Assembly (NCBI GenBank): GCA_002437575.1
Contig: DJQK01000126.1
Span: 1 to 13,813, forward strand
From: Clostridiales bacterium UBA6388
GTDB lineage: Bacteria; Bacillota; Clostridia; Oscillospirales; Oscillospiraceae
Reading direction: 5' to 3'
Length of the DNA stretch: 13,813 nucleotides
The notes beneath the pieces were generated by a model. The model was not told the origin of the DNA and made no database searches. It saw only the letters and a program-made list of their open reading frames with translations. Below are positions 12,944 to 13,813 of this stretch, one piece after another. Numbering within the stretch: position 1 is the first letter of the stretch; each line of letters begins with the position of its first letter. The translations under genes and the position numbers were made by a program.

Positions 12944-13183
12944 AAACCTCGTAGAGTTTCGCGCCCGCAGGCGCGAAATAAATTCTAAATCCATTTTATC
13001 CGGCGGCTTCGCCGACCGGACAGGACAGCCGTTGGCAGCTCTGCTGCCTTACGGATGTCGCGTACCCCTTGCGGGTAAAAACACTTCTCGCCTCGCAAGT
13101 GTGGAATTTTTGTCCCTATGGGACAAAAATTATGCGCGCAGTCGAGGCGCAATCCCTTTGTCAAAAAGCCCCTGCTTTTTGAC
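12944..13183. repeat. Array of about eight short, unrelated hairpins
   Basis: The ftsW-murG gap is almost entirely made of inverted repeats. Stems (plus strand): 12944-12959 (6 bp with a bulge, overlapping the next), 12957-12978 (9 bp, TTTCGCGCC), 12999-13020 (9 bp, one bulge), 13029-13054 (4+5 bp), 13063-13077 (5 bp, TACCC), 13081-13102 (6 bp), 13105-13131 (11 bp, AATTTTTGTCC) and 13160-13183 (10 bp, GTCAAAAAGC). Most loops are 3-5 nt. The arms share no sequence with each other or with the tandem repeat at 647-783. No stem is followed by a clean T-tract on the minus strand. An 8-bp direct repeat ATTCTAAA (12939 and 12982) flanks the first two. No promoter or gene is evident inside. Confidence 0.8.
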
Positions 13184-13186
13184 AGA

Positions 13187-13813
13187 TTAGAGCAGTTTAT
13201 TGTCGTTCTGCCGGGAAATGCTCAGGATCAATCCAACCTCGAACAGCTGGATGAGAAGCGCCGTGCCGCCGTAGGAGAAAAACGGCAGCGAAATGCCCGT
13301 CGCGGGCAGAAAGTTCGTCACGACGCCGATGTTCAAAAATACCTGAAGCGCCAGGTGCGTCGTCAGCCCCGCCGCCATCAGAGCGCCAAAGCGGTCGCGT
13401 GCGTGCATGGCGATCCAGTAGCCGCGGATGATGAGCAGCATGAATAAGACCAGCACCACCATTGCGCCCACAAAGCCCAGCTCTTCGCATAAGATCGGGA
13501 AAATGTAGTCGTTGTGCTCCTCGGGAAGATACAGATATTTCTGCCGCGAGCGTCCAAGCCCGAGCCCCATCAGTCCGCCCGAGCCGATGGCGTAGAGCGA
13601 CTGCAAGATCTGATAGCCGTCTCCCGCCGGGTCGGACGCCGGGTCCCGCCAGGCCGTCACGCGGGCGCTTGCGTAGCCCATGGTTTTTAAGTACACCACG
13701 GCAAAGACCGCAACGACCGCCGCGCCGATGCCGAACCATTTGAGCTCCGTGCCGCCGAGGAACATCATGGACGCGCCGATGGCAAGTAAGATCAAAATGC
13801 ACGAAAAATGCTT
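13187..13813 (-). CDS. ftsW: SEDS peptidoglycan glycosyltransferase FtsW/SpoVE (partial, C-terminal part)
   Basis: The C-terminal 208 codons of a SEDS-family polymerase; the N-terminal half is beyond the window edge. These multi-pass membrane proteins polymerise lipid II at the septum together with a class B PBP. Diagnostic stretches are SLYAIGSGGLMGLGLGRSRQ, KYLYLPEEHNDYIFPILCEE (the aspartate aligns with the proposed catalytic residue in the extracellular loop) and the C-terminal NFLPATGISLPFFSYGGTAL. Several hydrophobic helices are evident. The position directly before murG fits either ftsW or the sporulation paralogue spoVE, which occupies this place in Bacillus; the sequence alone does not separate them. 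The reading frame is open to the edge. It is followed on its own strand by the hairpin array. Confidence 0.95.
   Translation of the reverse strand, partial: KHFSCILILLAIGASMMFLGGTELKWFGIGAAVVAVFAVVYLKTMGYASARVTAWRDPASDPAGDGYQILQSLYAIGSGGLMGLGLGRSRQKYLYLPEEHNDYIFPILCEELGFVGAMVVLVLFMLLIIRGYWIAMHARDRFGALMAAGLTTHLALQVFLNIGVVTNFLPATGISLPFFSYGGTALLIQLFEVGLILSISRQNDNKLL

Noticed and set aside
12944..13183. CRISPR array in the hairpin-rich gap
   Set aside because: No repeated sequence recurs at regular spacing; each palindrome is different.

Overview
The window looks like a chromosomal stretch from a GC-rich clostridial Firmicute, most likely in or near the Oscillospiraceae. The evidence is AGGAGG-type ribosome sites, near-consensus sigma-A promoters with 16-17 bp spacers, a YerC-type TrpR-like regulator, and a ftsW-murG-murA-ftsQ-ftsZ wall/division cluster with no ftsA between ftsQ and ftsZ. 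The lineage is inferred from gene content and style, not from a search.

Layout. 1-604 (-): N-terminal part of an ABC exporter with a TTG start, cut by the window edge. 647-783: tandem palindromic repeat with a 56-57 bp period. 793-2903 (-): HAD phosphatase translationally coupled to an unrecognised 482-aa protein. 2946-3026: two divergent promoters. 3066-3695 (+): ATC-hydrolase-family protein. 3744-4137 (-): decayed, truncated serine beta-lactamase-like pseudogene that keeps a perfect promoter. 4335-4868 (-): methylated-DNA cysteine methyltransferase with a clean terminator. 4869-5229: non-coding region with strong hairpins. 5230-5305 (-): tRNA-Ala(CGC) with a consensus promoter. 5436-6200 (+): XdhC-family protein with its own promoter and terminator. 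6240-8178 (-): yerC, a SAM methyltransferase and hslO (Hsp33) as a tight operon. 8343-13813 (-): ftsZ, ftsQ/divIB, murA, murG and a partial ftsW/spoVE.

How the genes work together. MurA makes the first committed peptidoglycan precursor, MurG completes lipid II, FtsW polymerises it at the septum, FtsQ/DivIB scaffolds the divisome, and FtsZ forms the ring. The ftsZ gene has its own promoter and terminator. The rest of the window is a mix of stress/repair genes (Ogt, Hsp33), accessory enzymes and one dying gene.

The most unusual structure is in the ftsW-murG gap (12944-13183), where about eight short hairpins of mutually unrelated sequence lie end to end. I see no CRISPR array, insertion sequence or phage gene.
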